Part shown: positions 4,796-5,309 of the stretch, in pieces
How positions within the stretch are numbered: position 1 is the stretch's first letter
How the letters are laid out: each line of letters opens with the position of its first letter
DNA from: an uncultured Rhodopirellula sp.
Lineage (GTDB): Bacteria > Planctomycetota > Planctomycetia > Pirellulales > Pirellulaceae
Reading direction: 5' to 3'
Assembly (NCBI GenBank): GCA_913061385.1
Contig: CAJXTM010000349.1
Location: 1 to 5,309 of the forward strand
Length of the DNA: 5,309 bases
Translations under genes and position numbers: made by a program
Notes under the pieces: model-generated
The model's input: the letters and a program-made list of their open reading frames with translations, nothing else
Told to the model about the DNA's origin: nothing
Databases searched by the model: none

Positions 4796-5309
4796 TCATG
4801 ACTCAACGTGACTAGCTGAGTCGACAAACATTTTACGAAGTCGTCCAATAACGCGGGCCTTTGCGACCCTCACAGCAGCAGTTGTTACACCAAACTGCTG
4901 TGCGATTTCTGAGGTCGGGACTTGTTCGACCACACTGAGCCAAAACATCTGCCACGTTCGCTCAGCGGTCGACTCACGGATCAAGTGAAGAGCCCTTGCC
5001 TCAAGCTCTTTCAGCGCGACCTCCTCAGCTACGAGGTCAAGCGGATCCCGCTGCTCACCTGCTTCGGCGACCAACAAGAGTTCCGGTGGGGCAGTTTTAA
5101 GATTGGCTGCTGAACGGAAATAGTCTGCGACACGCCGGTTAACGATGGTACGCAACCAACCCCGAAAACTGCCTGATTCGAACTTATGACGCCGAAATTC
5201 TCCGATCCCAAGAAAGACCGACTTCAGACATTCTTGTAAAATATCGTCCTGCACTGATGCAGGAACCTGTTTACGGTCGATCCAAAATCGCAAAAGCGGA
5301 GAATAAACC
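4796..5309 (-). CDS. ECF-type RNA polymerase sigma factor, N-terminus cut by window edge
   Basis: Planctomycete-type sigma-70 family ECF factor. The frame is open to the right edge: upstream of the TTG at 5293-5291 it continues V-Y-S-P-L, the expected region-2 entry, so the true start lies outside. Using the TTG as residue 1, region 2 covers about 1-60, with DDILQECLKSVF (16-27) for core binding and GSFRGWLRTIVNRRVADYFR (41-60) for -10 contact. An acidic linker follows (about 75-100). Region 4 covers 111-154, with helix-turn-helix TSEIAQQFGVTTAAVRVAKARV (127-148, recognition half near TTAAVRVAKAR) for -35 binding. The gene ends at TGA, 116 bases before the kinase start on the same strand. The adjoining kinase with an anti-sigma-like zinc finger is its likely partner, as in the ECF-kinase pairs described for planctomycetes. 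No separate anti-sigma gene is visible. Perhaps 20-30 residues are missing. Confidence 0.9.
   Translation of the reverse strand, partial: VYSPLLRFWIDRKQVPASVQDDILQECLKSVFLGIGEFRRHKFESGSFRGWLRTIVNRRVADYFRSAANLKTAPPELLLVAEAGEQRDPLDLVAEEVALKELEARALHLIRESTAERTWQMFWLSVVEQVPTSEIAQQFGVTTAAVRVAKARVIGRLRKMFVDSASHVES

Noticed and set aside
1..5309. tRNA, rRNA, CRISPR array or insertion sequence
   Set aside because: Looked for on both strands by eye; no cloverleaf, rRNA core, regularly spaced repeats or transposase-like frame was found.

Overview
The window looks like a short metagenomic or draft-genome contig from a planctomycete. The base composition looks roughly balanced by eye. Three protein types point that way: an ECF sigma factor with the 'GSFRGWLRTI' region-2 signature followed by a membrane Ser/Thr kinase with an N-terminal CPSQ-type zinc finger; a kinase whose extracytoplasmic half is a formylglycine-generating-enzyme-like (SUMF1) domain plus a beta-sandwich; and a GYF_2 small protein beginning MKYYIKR. 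All four genes lie on the minus strand, so the biological order is right to left.

Layout in transcription order. (1) 5309-4796: ECF-type sigma factor, missing its N-terminus at the right edge. (2) 4795-4680: 116-base spacer with homopolymer A/T tracts and a weak hairpin followed by a U5 run. (3) 4679-2157: an 840-residue receptor-like Ser/Thr kinase. From the N-terminus it has an anti-sigma-like zinc finger, a kinase domain, one transmembrane helix, an FGE/SUMF1-like domain and a C-terminal beta-rich domain. (4) 2156-1930: spacer with an imperfect terminator-like inverted repeat. (5) 1926-1657: small GYF_2 plus zinc-ribbon protein. (6) 1656-785: about 870 bases with no convincing gene, containing one perfect 8-bp hairpin overlapping a tandem 11-base repeat. 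(7) 784-49: N-terminal half of a YcjF/DUF697-type GTPase, cut by the contig end. (8) 48-1: not genomic. These bases are an exact Illumina Nextera i5 adapter including an 8-base index.

How the genes may work together. The sigma factor and kinase form an ECF-plus-kinase signalling pair of a kind known in planctomycetes. The kinase carries its own zinc-finger segment resembling anti-sigma factors and would present its FGE-like and beta-sandwich domains outside the cytoplasmic membrane. The inference is that an envelope signal changes kinase activity or zinc-finger binding and so controls the sigma factor. The GYF/zinc-ribbon protein may be a downstream partner, but only its position suggests this. 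The GTPase is probably a separate unit.

The most reliable unusual finding is technical. The last 14 codons of the leftmost open frame (VSYTHLTLPTTPYV) are translated sequencing adapter, and both end genes are truncated. I see no mobile element, tRNA, rRNA or CRISPR array.
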